From Prostheceraeus crozeri (lineage: Eukaryota > Platyhelminthes > Polycladida > Euryleptidae): a stretch of DNA of 64,000 nt. The stretch lies in NCBI GenBank assembly GCA_907163375.1, contig CAJQUW010004594.1, forward strand, positions 1-64,000, in the 5' to 3' direction. The notes under the pieces were generated by a model, which was given only the letters and a program-made list of their open reading frames with translations, searched no databases and was not told where the DNA came from. Each line of letters opens with the position of its first letter. Within the stretch, counting starts at the first letter, position 1. Made by a program: the position numbers and the translations under genes. This document shows, piece by piece, positions 15,219 to 29,300 of the stretch.

Positions 15219-18200
15219 CAGCAAAGATCTTTCTCTAACCTGCGATTCTTCCACAGGCAGAGATCTTCTCTACTGACGATTCTTTCCACAGGCAAGATCT
15301 TCTCTACCTGACCGATTGCTTGCGCACGGTAAGATCTTCTCTACCTGACGGATTCTTCCACAGGCAAGTTCTGTTCTCTACCTGACGATTCTTCCACAGG
15401 CAAGATCTTCTCTACCTGACGATTCTTCCACAGGCAAGATCTTCTCTACCTGACGATTCTTCCACAGGTAAGATCTTCTCAACCTGACGTATCTTCCACA
15501 GGCAAGATCCTCTCTACCTGAAGATCCTTCCACAGGCAAGATCTTCTCTACCTGACGATTCTTCCACAGGCAAGATCATCTCTACCTGACAATTCTTTCA
15601 CAGGTAAGATCTTCTCTACCTGACGATCCTTCTACAGGTAAGATCTTCTCTTCCCGACGATTCTTCCACAGGCAAGATCTTCTCTACCTGACGATTCTTC
15701 CACAGGCAAGATCTTCTCTACCTGACGATCCTTCCACAGGTAAGAGATTGTCTACCTGACGATTCTTCCACAGACAAGATCTTCTCTATATGACGATCCT
15801 TCCACAGACAAGATCTTCTCTTCCTGACGATCCTTCCACAGGCAAGATCTTCTCTACCTGACGATTCTTCCACAGGCAAGATCTTCTCTACCTGACGATT
15901 CTTCCACAGGCAAGATCTTCTCTACCTGACGATTCTTCCACAGGCAAGATCTTTTCTACCTGACGATACTTCCACAGGCATTAGCTCTTCTCTACCTGAC
16001 GATTCTTCCACAGGCCAAGATCTTCTCTACCTGACGATCCTGTCCACATGCAAGATCTTCTCTACCTGACGATCCTTCCACATGTAAGAGATTGTCTACC
16101 TGACGATTCTTCCACAGGCAAGATCTTCTCTACCTGACGAATCTTCCGCAGGTAAGATCTTCTCTACCTGGCGATCCTTCCACAGGTAAGATCTTCTCTA
16201 CCTGACGATTCTTCTACAGGTAAATATCACACTCTTCTCTACCTACGATCCTTCCACAGGCAAGATCTTCTCTACCTGACGATTCTTCCACAGGTAAGAT
16301 CTTTCTCCTACCTGACGATTCTTCCACAGGCAAGATCTTCTCTACCTAACGACTCTTCAACAGGCCAAGATCTTCTCTACCAGGACGATCCTTCCACAGG
16401 TAAGATCTTCTCTACCTGACGATTCTTCCATAGGTTCTGAATCTTCTCTCCCTGACGATTATGCATACACAATGTGTTTTGTTATTTTTTTGTAAGTGTG
16501 TGTGAGTTGTTGTTTGTGTATTTAGTGTTTGTTTTTGGTAACCTTCCCACAGGCAAGATCTTCTCTACCTGACCGATTCTTCCACATGTAAGATCTTCTC
16601 TACCTGACGATCCTTCTACAGGTAAGATCTTCTCTACCTGACGATTCTTTCCACAGCAAGATCTTCTCTACCTGACGATTCTTGCCACAGGCAAGATCTT
16701 CTCTACCTACGATTCTTCCACAAGGCAAGATCTTCTCTATCTGAACGATTCTTCCACAGGCAAGATCTTCTCTACCTGACGATCCTTCCAACAGTAATGA
16801 TCTTCTCTAACCTGACGATCCTTCCACATACAATATCTTCTCTACCTGACGAACTCTTCTACAGGTATGATCTTCTCTACCTGACTATTCTTCAGCAAAA
16901 CAGGGAAAATAGGCCTCTACCTGACATTCTTCCACAGGCAAGATCTTCTCTACCTGACGATTCTTCCACATGTAGGTTCTGATCTTCTCTCCCCTGACGA
17001 TCCTTACACACAGGCAAGATCTTCTCTACCTGACGATTCTTCCACAGGTAGATCTTCTTAGCCTACTGATCTTCACACAGGTAAGATCTTCTCTACCTGA
17101 CGATTCTTCCAACAGGCAAGATCTTCTCTACCTGACGATTCTTCCAACAGGCAAGATCTTCTCTACCTGACGAATTCTTCCAAAGGCAATAAATATTCTT
17201 CTACCTGGACGTATTCTTCCACAGGCAAAGATCTTCTCTACATGGGACGATCCTTCCACAGGTAAATCTTCTCTACCTGCACGATTCTTCCACAGGCTAG
17301 ATCTTCTCTACCTGACGATTCTTCCGCAGGCAAGATTCTCTTCAATTTACCTGACGATTCTTCCACAGGCAAGATCTTCTCTACCTACGATTCTTCTACA
17401 GGTAAGATCTTTCTCTTAACCTGACCGATTCTTCCACAGGCAAGATCGTTCTCTACCTGACGATTCTTCCACAGGCAAGATCTTCTCTACCTGACGATTC
17501 TTCCACAGGCAAGATCTTCTCTACCTGGACGTTTTTCTTCCACAGGTAAGATCTTCTCTCACCCTAACGACTCTTCCACAGGACAAGATCTTCTCTACCT
17601 GACGATTCTTCCACAGGTCTGATCTTCTCTACCTGAAAAAACCCCGAATTCTTCCCACAGGCAAGATCTTTCTCTATCTGATGGAGCTCTTCCACAGGTA
17701 AAATAATTCTCTACCTGAACAGATCCGTTTCCACAGGCAAGATCTTCTCTACCTAACGACTTCTTCAACAGGCAATGTCATCTTCTACAATGACGATTCC
17801 TCCATAGGTCTGATCTTCTCTCCCTGAGCGATCCTTCCACAGGCAAGATTTCTTCTCTACCCTGACGATCCTTTTCCATAGTGTCTGATCTTCTCTACCT
17901 GACGAATCCCTTCCATAGGTCTGATCTTTCTCTAACCTGAACGATTCTTCCACAGGCAAGATCTTCTCTACCTGAACGATCCTTCAACAGACAAGATTCT
18001 TCTCTCCCTGACGATTCTTCCACAGGTAAAATAATTCTCTTACCTGACCCATTCTTCCAATAGGTCTGATCTTCTCTCCCTGACGATCCATCCACATTCC
18101 ACAGGCAAGATCTTCTCCTACCTGACGATTCTTCCACAGGTAAGATCTTCTCTACCTGACGATCCTTCAACAGGTAAATCTTCTCTACCTGACGATTTCT

Positions 18201-20291
18201 TCCACAGGCAAGATCTTCTCTACCTGACGATTCTTCCACAGGCAAGATCTTTCTTCTACCTGACGATTATTCCACTACGGCAAGATCTTCTCTACCTGAC
18301 ATTTCTTCCACAGAAAAGGCAAGTATCGTCTCTCCCTGACGATCCTTCCACAGGGTAAGATCTTCTCTACCTGACAATTCTCTCCACAGCAAGGAATCTT
18401 CTTACCCTGACGATTTCTTCCACAGGCAAGATCTTCTCTACTCTGACGATTTTCCACAGGCAAGATCTTCTTACACTGACGGATTCTTCAATACCGTAAG
18501 GATCTTCTCTACCTTGACGATTCTTCCACAGGCAAAGTTCTTCTCTACCTGACGATTCTTCCACAGGCAAAGGATCTTCTCTACCTTACGATTCTTCACA
18601 CAGGCAAGGATCTTCTCTACCTGACGATTCTCTATCCCACAGGTATAGATCTTCCTCAAACCTGACGTATCTTCCACAAGGCAAGATCCTCTCTACCTGA
18701 AAGATACTTCCACAAGGCAAGATCTTCTCGACCTGACGAATTCTTCCACAGGCAAGATCATCTCTACCCTGACAATTTCTTTCACAGGTAAGATCTTCTC
18801 TACCTGACGATCCCTTCTACAGGTAAGAAACTTCTCTTCCCGACGATTCTTCCACAGGCAAGATCTTCTCTACCATGACGATTCTTCCACAGGGCAAGAT
18901 CTTCTCTACCTGAACGATCCTTCCACAGGTAAGAGATTGTCTACACTGACGATTCTTCCACAGACAAGGATCTTCTCTATATGACGATCCTTCCACAGAC
19001 AACGATCTTCTCTTCCTGACGATCCTTCCACAGGCAAGATCTTCTCTACCTGACGATTCTTCCACAGGCAACATCTTCTCTTACCTGACAGATTCTTCCA
19101 CAGGCAAGATTCTTCTCTACCTGACGATTTCTTCCACAGGCAAGATCTTTTCTACCTGACGATTCTTCCACAGGCAAGCTCTTCTCTACCTGACGATTCT
19201 TCCACAGGCAAGATCTTCTCTACCTGACGATCCTTCCACAGGCAAGATCTTCTCTACCTGACGATCCTTCCACAGGTTAAGAGATTGTCTACCTGACGAT
19301 TCTTCCACAGGCAAGATCTCTCTACCTGACGAAATCTTCCCAGGTAAGATCTCTCTACCTGGCGATCCTTCCACAGGTAAGATCTTCTCTACCTGACGGG
19401 ATTCTTCAACCAGGTAAGGTCATCTCTACCTGACGATCCTTCCACAGCAAGATCTTCTCTACCTGGACGATTTCTTCACAGGTAAGATCTTCTCTAACCT
19501 GACGATTCTTCCACAGGCAAGATCTTCTCTACCTAACGACTCTTCAACAGGCAAGATCTCTCTCTACCTGACGATCCTTCCACAGGTAAGATCTATCTCT
19601 ACCTGACGATTCTTCCATAGGTGCTGATCTTCTCTCCTGACGATCCTTCCACAGGCAAGATTACTTTCTCACTACCAACGATTCTTCCACAGGTAAGATC
19701 TTCTCTACCTGACGATCCTTTCTACAGGTAAGATCTTCTCTACCTGAACGATTCTTCCACAGGCAAGATCTTACTCTACCTGACGATTCTTCCCACAGGC
19801 AAGGATCTTCTCTACCTGAACGATTCTTCCACAGCACCCAGCAAAAGGCAAGACTCTTACTCTATCTGACGATTCTTTCCACAGGGCAAGGATCTTCTCT
19901 ACCTGGACGATCCTTCCAATACCAGGTAAGAATCTTCTCTACCTTGACGCATCACTTCCCACAGACAATATCTTCTCTACCTGACGACTCTTCTTACAGG
20001 TATGATCTTCTCTACCCTGACGATTCTTCCACAGGGAAAGATATTCTCTACCTGAACGATTCCTTCCACAGGCAAGATTCTCTCTACCTGACGATTCTTC
20101 CACCAGGCAAGGATCTTTCTCTACCTGACGATCCTTCCACAGGTAAAGATCTTCTCTTACCTGACGATTCTTCTACAGGTAAGATCTTCTCTACCTGACG
20201 ATCCTCCACAGGTTAAGATCTTCTCAACCTGGACGATTCTTCCACAGGCAAGATCTTCACTATCTGATTGACACATCCACAGGTAAAATAT
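15219..20291. repeat. 34-bp satellite array, second block (indel-rich)
   Basis: Same monomer and same variant order as the left block, with frequent single-base insertions and deletions, especially after 16,200. The block around 15,470-15,780 (CTCAACCTGACGTATC, then GTAAGAGATTGTC) reappears near 18,650-18,960 and 31,780-32,090. This shows shared higher-order units. No gene is visible. Confidence 0.95.
16460..16545. other. short TG-rich non-satellite insert in the array
   Basis: About 85 bases rich in T and G (TGTGTTTTGTTATT, GTAAGTGTGTGTG) replace part of a monomer. The satellite resumes at CCTTCCCACAGGC. No homology is recognised. It lies in an error-rich part of the array and could be a read artefact. 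Confidence 0.55.
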
Positions 20292-23200
20292 TCCCCTCCG
20301 ACTTCCCTTCACCCCCCCCTCATTCCCTTTCCTACTTCAAACTCCCTCTTCCCCCTCACCTATCTCCCCTTCCTATATCTCCCCCCTCCCCCCCCCCTCC
20401 CCCATTACCCATCTTTCTTCCACTCCCCCTTTCCCACCCTCTCCTTCTCCCCCCACCCCTCCCTCCGCCATTCTCCACCCTCGCACTTCCCTTCCCCTCC
20501 CCCCCCATCCCCATTCTCCCCATTTTCGTCTCTATTCTTCACATCTTCTTTCCCCCTCCTTCCTCCTCTCCCTCGTCCTCTTCTTCACAATTCCTTCATT
20601 CCACCTCTCCTCCCCTCAAATATTCTCCTCTCTCTCCTATACTTCCATTCCCCCCGATATTTCCCCCCTCTTTCCCCCTTCTCCCATTCCCCAATCCTTT
20701 CTCCCCCCCCTACCATCCTTCTCCCCTCATTTTCTCCCCCCCCTTCTCCGATTACATCCCCCTTCCTCCACTTCCCCTTCCTTTACTCCATTCGTTCCCC
20801 CTCTATACCTCACCTTCAACCTCCACCCCTTCCTATCCCCATCCCCTATTTCTCCCTCTCCTTCCCCTCCTCAAATAAATCATTCATTCGTCCCATTCCA
20901 CTCAATATTCCAAATCTGCAACTCCTCCCTTCTCCAATTCCATTCTCCACCCATTCCTCCCCTCTCTCCCCTCCACCATTCTCATCTTCCCCTCCTCCTC
21001 CTCCTCTCTATTCCCATCCAAATATTCCATTCATCTCCCTTCCTCTTACCTCCTCGTCCCTTTCATTCCAAATATTCAGTCCTCCCCTCCGACTTCCTCT
21101 CTCCCCATTCATCTCCACCCTCCCCAGCTCCTTCCTTCTTCCTCCTTCTCTCATTTACTCACCCTCCACTCTCCTTTCTCATCCTCTCCCCATCCCATCC
21201 TCATCTATCATCCGCCCCCCATTCTCCTCCCCCCATCCCCACCCCCTTCCCCCTCTTCCTCTCCCCCCCTTTCTCTTCCATCTTTCCCTCCACCCTCGTT
21301 TCCCCGTCCCTCTCCCTCTCAATTCTATTCCTCTATCCCCTCATCACCTCTCATTCCCTATCCTCTCATCTTCTTTCTTCCTCCCCCCCCACTAATATTC
21401 TCAATCGTCAGTCTCCCCTCCCACCCCACCATTCCGGCTTCTCTTCCATCTCATTCTCTCCGTTCCCGCACTTCCCTCTATTCCTCTTCCCCCCCCATTC
21501 CCTCGCACCTACGCCATTACTTCTCCCCCTCCATACTTCACCACCCTCCATCCCCCATTCAATTCCATTTCCCCCCCCATTTCTTCACACTCATTCTCCC
21601 CTCCTTTCTTCTCTCATTTCCCTCCTTCCCTCTCCCATTCCATTCACCCCTTCACCCTCCCTTCATCCTTCTCCCCTCTTCATTCTCTTCAATTCAACTT
21701 CATTCCTTCCCATATTCCATTTCCTCCTCCTCTCTATCCCCTCCCTCACATCCCTTCTTTCCCCCCTCTCCTCCCCCCATATTCTCCTTCCCTCCGCCTT
21801 CGCACTCTCCTTTTAAAAATTATTCCTCTCCGCCATCCACCTTCCATCCATCTTTCTCCCCGCACTTCTCCCTCCCTCCCTTCTCTCCAACTCCACCTCA
21901 ATATTCCCAAGTTCTCCCTTCTCTTCTCCTTCCCCCTCCCCCCCCCAATCTCCCATCCCCCCCTATTCTTATCCCGATCATTCCCTCCTCCCACCTCCCT
22001 CTCCCCTCTCATCCTCCCCCATCTCACCCCATCCCCCATCTCTTCTCCAATGTCCCACGTCCTCATTCCTCTTTCCTTTCCATCCTCATCTCTTCCCCCC
22101 ATTCCCATTCCCCTCACATTTCCACCCTCTCTCTCCTCCACCCCTCTTTCCTAATCCTTCTCCCTCCCAGCCTCATTCCTCTTCCCCCATTAATCTTCCT
22201 TTCCACCTCCCACTACCCCTCCCCATCCTCTTCCCTTCCCTAACCATCATCCCAATCATCCCCCCACCATTCGTCCTCCCCCCCCTCTCCACCCACCACT
22301 CCTTCAGCCCCCCCCTCCTTCTCATTCTCTCTCCCTCCCATTCCATTCTCAATATCTTCCTCCCATATTCCAATAAAAATTCTTTCTCCCCTCCTACCCG
22401 ATCCCCCCCCATTCTATCCCTCCTCCCTCCTTCGCCCTCCCCAATTTTCCCCACATTCCCCCTTCACCCACCCCTACCCCCAAAAATAATCTCCTCCTCA
22501 TCAACTTCTCCCCCTCCCTATATTACTTTCATTCCCCCCCCCCCCCCCCACTCCCGCCCTCTCCTTTCCTCTCATTCCCTAAATATTCACCTCTCCCCCA
22601 TTCTTCCCCTCTCTCTCCTCATCTGTCCCCTCCACCAGTACCCAATTCTCGCTCTCTCCACCCTCCCATTCCACTCATTCAAAATATTCCTCCAGTTCCT
22701 TCCATTCATCTTCCTTTCTCCACCACCGTCTTCCTATTTCCTCCTCCACCCATCCCTTCATTCCACCTTCCCTCCCCATTTCCTCCCATAACCACTTTCA
22801 TCCTCTTCATCTTACCACTCCTCTTCTCCCTTCATCTCATCCCCCCCCCCCCCCCCCCCCCATTCCTCTCTCCCAAACCCCTCTACCTAATATTCCCCCC
22901 CCCCCCTTCCCATCTCTCCAATTTCTTCCTCCACCCCCTCTCTCCAATATATCCTTCCAAATTCCCATTCCTTCGTCCCTCAATCCATTCACATTACCCA
23001 CCTTCACCCATAATCCGATTCCACCTTATTCCCAAAAACTCCCTCCCTTCCCGCATCCTCCCTCACCCCTATTCTACCGCCCATACTATTACTATTCAAT
23101 CCTTATTCTTTCCCCCACCACCTCCCGCACTTCTCATTCCACCTTCCTACTTTCTCCTCCCCCATCCCCCTCCTATTCCCTCACCCCCCTTCACACCCCC

Positions 23201-23481
23201 ATTCAATATAATATTCCTTCATGCTTCCCATTCCTCCGCTCTCTCTCTACTCCCTCCCCTCATTCCAATTCATCCCTCCCCCCATTCCCCATCCCTTCCC
23301 CTGATCTCCGCCCCCCCTCTTCCATCACTCCCGCCCCCTCTCCCCTCCCCAGCTCCCAACCTCCCTCGACCCCCATTCTCATTTACTCCTCCTCTCTTCA
23401 TTTTCACTCCCCAATTCTCATCCAATCCCTTCCTACCCTCCCCTAATGCCTTTCCTTCTCTTCTCTCCCCACCCCTCTACT
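20292..23481. repeat. C/T-rich low-complexity stretch inside one satellite monomer
   Basis: About 3.19 kb made almost entirely of C and T, with some A and very little G. The satellite leaves at GGTAAAATATTC and re-enters at TACGATCCTTCCGCAGG. In intact copies (for example near 3,870-3,900) these are consecutive parts of the same monomer pair. AATATTC words recur inside the block. Proline/serine-rich open frames on the plus strand and glycine/arginine-rich ones on the minus strand are composition artefacts. I see no gene. Confidence 0.9.
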
Positions 23482-25866
23482 TTACGATCCTTCCGCAGGC
23501 AAGACTTCTCTACCTAATCGACTCTTCAACAGGCAATGTCATCTCTACATGACGATTCCTCCATAGGTCTGATCTTCTCTCCCTGACGATCCTCCACAGG
23601 CAAGATCTTCTCCATACCTGACGATCCTACTATAGGTCTATCTTCTCTACTGACGATCCTTCCTATAGGTCCTGATCTTCTCTAACCTGACGATTCATTC
23701 CACCGGCAAAGATCTTCTCAACCTGACGATCCATCAACAGACAAGATCTTCTCTACCTGACGATTCATCCACAAGGTAAAATATTCCTACCTGACGATTC
23801 TTCCATAGTCGATCTCTCTCCCTGACGATCCTTCCATCCACAGGCAAGATCTTCTCTACCTGACGATTGCTTCCACAGGTAAGATCTTCTCTACCTGACG
23901 ATCCCTTCTACAGGTAATATCATCTCTACTGACGATTTCTTCACATGCAAGATCTTCCATCTAACACTGACATTCTCCACAGCCAAGATTCTTCTCTACC
24001 AGACGATTCATCCACAGGCAAGATCTTCTCTACTGACGATTCTTCCACAGGTCAAGATCTTCTCACATGACGATATTTCCACAGTAAGACTTCTCTACCT
24101 GACCGATTCTTCCACAGGCAAGATCTTCTCTACGCCTGACGATTTCTTCCGCAGGCAAGAATCTTCTTTACCTGACGATTCTTCCACAGGCAAGATCTTC
24201 TCTACCTGACGATTTCTTCTACAGGTAAGATCTTTTTTTGTCTCTTTTTTGTTTTTTTCTTAGTTTTCTCTACCTGACGATTCTTCCACAGGCAAGAGCT
24301 TCTCTACCTAACGACTCATCAACAGGCAATGTCATCTCTACATGACGATTCCGTCCATAGGTCTGATCTTCTCTACCGGGACGATCCTTCCACAGGCAAG
24401 ATCTTTCTCTACCTGACGATCCTTTCCATAGGTCTGATCTTCTCTAACCTGACGATCCTTCCATAGGTCTGGATATTCTCTACCTGACGATTTCTTCCAC
24501 AGGCAAGATCTTCTCTACCTGACGATCCTTCAACAACCAAGATCTTCTCTACCTGACGAATCTTCTTCCCACAGGTTAAAAATATTCTCTACCTGACGAT
24601 TCTTCCATAGGTCTGATCTTCTCTCCTGACGATCCTTCTTACACAGGCAAGATCTTCTCTACCTGACGATTCTTCCACAGGTACAGATCTTTCCTCTGCC
24701 TGACGATCCTTCTACAGGTTAGAATCTTCTCTACCTGACGATTCCTCTCCACAGGCAAGATCTTTCCTCTACCTGAACGATTCCTTCCACAGGCACATAT
24801 CTTCTCTAACCTGACGATTCTTCCCACAGGCAAGATCTCTCTACCTGACGATTCTTCCACAGGCAAGATCTTCTCTACAATGACGATCCTTCCCACAGGT
24901 AAGATCTTCTCTACACTGACGATTCTTCCACAGGCAAGATCTTCTCTACCTGACCGATCTTCCACAGGCAAAGATCTTCTCTACCTGACGAATTCTTCCA
25001 CAGGCAAGATCTTCTCTACCTGAACGATTCTTCTACAGGTAAGATCTTCTCTACCCTGACGATTCTTTCCATCCACAGGCAAGATCTTCCCTCTTACCTG
25101 ACGATCCCTACCACAGGTAAGATCTTCTCGTACCTAACGATTCTTCTACAGGTAATCATCTTCTCTAACCTGACGATTCTTCCACAGGCAAGATCTTCTC
25201 TACCTTGACGATTCTTCCACAGGCAAGATCTTCTCTACCTGACGATCCTTCCACAGGTGTAGATCTACTCTACCTGACGATTCTTCTACTGGTAAGATCT
25301 TCCTCTACCTGACGACCCTTCCACAGGTAATGATCTTCTCTACCTAACGATCCTTCCATAGGTCTGATCTTTCTCTAACCTGACGATTCTTCCACAGGCA
25401 AGATCTTCAACTACCTGACCGATTCTTCCCACATTGTATGAATCTTCTCTCCCGGACGATTCTTCCACAGGCAAGATCTTCCTCTACATGACGATTCTTC
25501 CACAGTAAGATCTTTCTCTAACCTAAACGACTCTTCACAGACAAGATCATCTCTACCTGACATTCTTACCACAGGTAGAACTTCTTAACCATGAACGATT
25601 TCTTCCACAGGCCAAGATCTTCTCTATCTGATGACTCTTCCACAAGGTAAAATATCTCTACCTGACGATCCTTGCCACAGGCAATATCCTTCTCTACCTA
25701 TCACACCTTCAAACCAGGCAATGTCATCTCTACATGACGATTCCTCCATAGGTCTGACTTCTCTCCCTACGATCCTTCCACAGGCAACATCTCCTCTACT
25801 AAGGATCCTTCCATAGTCTGATCTTCTCTACCTTACGACCTATTCCATAGGTCTGATCTTACTTCC
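23482..25866. repeat. 34-bp satellite array, third block (indel-rich)
   Basis: The array resumes in phase after the C-rich block and shows the usual variant order (CAACAGGCAATGTC at about 23,530 and 24,320). Indels are frequent. A T-rich insert of about 35 bases lies at 24,232-24,266. It ends where a non-repetitive AT-rich insert begins. Confidence 0.95.
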
Positions 25867-26373
25867 AATACTTACGATACTATTAATGTTTGTAACACTT
25901 TTCTCATTGCATCTGTTCTGCCACTACCTGAGGAAACCCAACAAGACTATTTTTTTGTTTTTTTGCACAAACTCAATACAACTTTACAAACATAAATTTA
26001 TTTTTCTTTTTCACTCAACCCAACACTTACTTCACAACCTTACCACACCTTTCGCTCTTATCACTTCCGTCATATATCCTGTCTTTTTTTTTGTTGATTT
26101 AAATTTCCTTTAAGCGCAAACAACCCTTACTTCTTTGAGACCAACACACAACCTTTCTGAAAAAATCCTGTCTGTTTATTAAACTAAATTAACCATAAAA
26201 CATCTTATTATTAACTTTTTTTTGTTCTTTATACAACTCGACTTCTGTACACTATCATCAGTCCATTCAACATAAACTTATAAACCCTTAAACGTCACCC
26301 CTTCTATTGATTTTATGACTTTTTTGCTACCCTTTTTCTTTACTATTCGTTTTTCTTAGTCTATTTTGCTATC
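25867..26373. other. non-repetitive AT-rich insert in the satellite array
   Basis: About 500 bases with no satellite monomers sit between two array blocks. The composition is T- and A-rich with repeated AACCC and ACAAC words. One open frame on the plus strand (25,886-26,113) is hydrophobic and looks like chance. No terminal repeats or target duplication could be made out against the error-rich flanks. It could be a small insertion or a badly called read segment. Confidence 0.6.
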
Positions 26374-29300
26374 TACCTGAACATTCCTTCCACAGCAAGA
26401 TCTTCTCTACCTGACAGATCCTTCAACAGACAAGATCCCTTCTCTACCTGACATTCTCCACATGTAAAATATTCTCTACCTGACGATTCTTCAAAGGTTC
26501 TGATCTTCTCTACCTGACGATTTCTTCCACAGGCAGATCTTCTCTACCTGACGATTCTTCCACAGGCAAGATCTTCTCTACCTTACGATTCTTCCACAGG
26601 CAAGATCTTCTCTCCTTACCATTCTATCCACAGGCAAGATCTTCTCTACAGTCGATCCTTCCACAGGTAAGATCTTCCTCGTACCTACGATTCTGCCACA
26701 GGCAAGATCTTCTCTACCTGACAGTTCTCCGCAGGCAAGATCTTCCCTACCTGACGATTCTTCCACAGCAAGACTTCTCTACCCTGACGATTCTTATACA
26801 GGTAATATCTTCTCTAACCTGACGATTCTTCCACAGGCAAGAACTTCTCTACCTGAACGATTCTTCCACAGGCAAGATACTTCTCTACCTGACGATTCAT
26901 TCCACAGGCAAGATCTACTCCTAACAACCTGACGAATCTTCCACAGTAAGATCTCTCTACCTAACAACTCTTCACAGACAAGATCTTCTCTACCTGACGA
27001 TTCTTCCAACTGGTCTGATCTTCTCTATCTACCTGACGATTCATCCACATGCAAGATCATCTCATATTTGATGACTCTTCCACAGGTAAAATATTCTCTA
27101 TCCAGACGATCCTACCACAGGCAAGATCATCCTACCTAACGACTCTTCAACAGGCAATGTCATACTCTACATGACGATTCCTCCATAGGTATGATCTTCT
27201 CAACCTGCGATCCTTCCACAGCAAGATCTCATCTACCTGACGATCCTCCATAGGTCGATCTTCTCTACCTGACATCCTTCCATAGTTCTGATCTTCTCTA
27301 CCTGAACGATTCTTCCCACAGTGCAAGATCTACTCTTACCCTGACGGATCCTTCAACAGACAAGATCTTTCTCTAAACCTGACGATTCTTCCACAGGTAA
27401 AATATTTCTCTACGGACGATTCATCCACAGGCAAGAATCTTCTCTACCTGACGATTCTTCCACAGCAAAGATCTTCTCTAACCTGACGATCTTCCACAGG
27501 CAAGATCTTCTCTACCTGACGATCCTTCTACATTAAGATCTCTCTACCTGACGATTCTTCCACAGCAAGATCTACTCTACCTGAACGATTCTTCCACAGG
27601 GAAAGAACTTCTCTACCTGACGATTTCTTCCACAGGCATGATCTTCACTACCATGACGAATCTTCCACAGCAAGAATCTTCTCTACATGCCGATCAATCC
27701 ACAGGTTAAGATCTTCTCTCCTGACGATTCTTCCACCGCAAAACTTAACTACCTGACGATTCTTCCACAGCTGTCAAGATCTTCTCTACCAGACGATTCT
27801 TCCACAGGCAAGATCTTCTCTACCTGATTATTCTACTACAGGTTAGATCATCTTACCAGACGATTCTTCCATAACAGGCAAGTTCTTTCTCTACCTGACG
27901 ATTCTTCCACATGGCAAGATCATCCTCTACCTGACGATTCTTCCACAAGCGCAAGATCTTCTCTACCTGACGATTCTTCCCACAGGTAAGATCTTCTCTA
28001 ACCTGACGATTCTTCCACAGTCAAGATCCACTTTACCTGACGATCCTTCCACAGGCAAGATCCTTCTCTACCTGACGATTCTTCACCACAGGCCAGGTCT
28101 TCTCTACCTGACGATTCTACACAGACAGATCTTCGCTACCTGACGATCCTTCACAGGTAAGATCTTCCTTCCGACGATTCTTCCCACAGGCAAGATCTTC
28201 TCTACCTGAACGATTTCCTTCCACAGGTAAGATCTTTCTCTACTAACCACAATACTAACTGACTATTCCTTACTCACAGTAAGAGTTTGTCTACCAACGA
28301 TTCTTCCACAGACAAGATCTCTCTATAATGGACGAACCTCCTATTACCCTTGTCCACAGCAAGATCTTCTCTTACCTGACGATCCATCCACAGGCAAGAT
28401 CTTCCACTACCTGACATTCTTCACAGGCAAGATCTTCTCTCACCTGACGATTCTTCCGCAGGTAAGAACTTCTCTACCTGGCGATCCTTCCACAGGTAAG
28501 ATCCTTCTCTACCTGACGATTCTTCTACAGGTACGATCATCTCTAACTTACATCCTTCCACAGGCAAAATCTTCTCACTAACGACTCTTCAACAGGCAAT
28601 GTCATCCTCAACATGACGATTCCGTCCTCCATAGGTCTGATCTTCTCTCCCTGACGATCCTTCCACAGGCACACATCTTCTCTACCTGACGACCTTCCAA
28701 TAGGTCTGATCTTCACTCTAACCTGACGATCTTCCATAGTCTGATCTTCCTACTGACGAATTCTTCCACAGGCAAGATCTTCTCTACCTGACGATCCTTC
28801 AACAGACAAGATCTTCTCTACTCTGAACGTATTATCTTCCACAGGTAAAATATTCTGCTACCTGACGATTCTTCCCATAGGTCGATTCTTTCTCCTGGAC
28901 GATTCTTCCAAAGCAAGATTTCTTACCTGACGATTTCTATCCACAGGCAAGATCTTCTCTAACCTGACATCTTCACAGGCAAGATCTATCTCTACCTGAC
29001 GATTCTTCCACAGGCAAGATACTTCTCTACCTTCACCATTCTTCCACAGGCAATGATCTTCTCTACATTGAACGATCCTTCCACAGGTAAAGATCTTCTA
29101 TACCTGACGATATTCTACCACAGGCAAGATCTTTCTCTACCTGACGATTCTTCCGCAGGTGCAAGATCTTCTCTACCTGACGATTCTTCCACAGGCAAGA
29201 GTCTTCTCTACCTGACGATTCCATTTATACACGGTAAGATCTTCTCTACCTGACGATTCTTCCACAGGCAAGATCTTCTCTACCTGACGATTCTTTGCCA

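Noticed and set aside
13758-15276. Long Phe-rich membrane-protein-like open frames (up to 441 residues)
   Set aside because: Produced by near-pure T sequence in all frames. No codon structure.
20268-22454. Pro/Ser-rich (375 residues) and Gly/Arg-rich open frames
   Set aside because: Result of C/T-only composition, where stop codons are rare.
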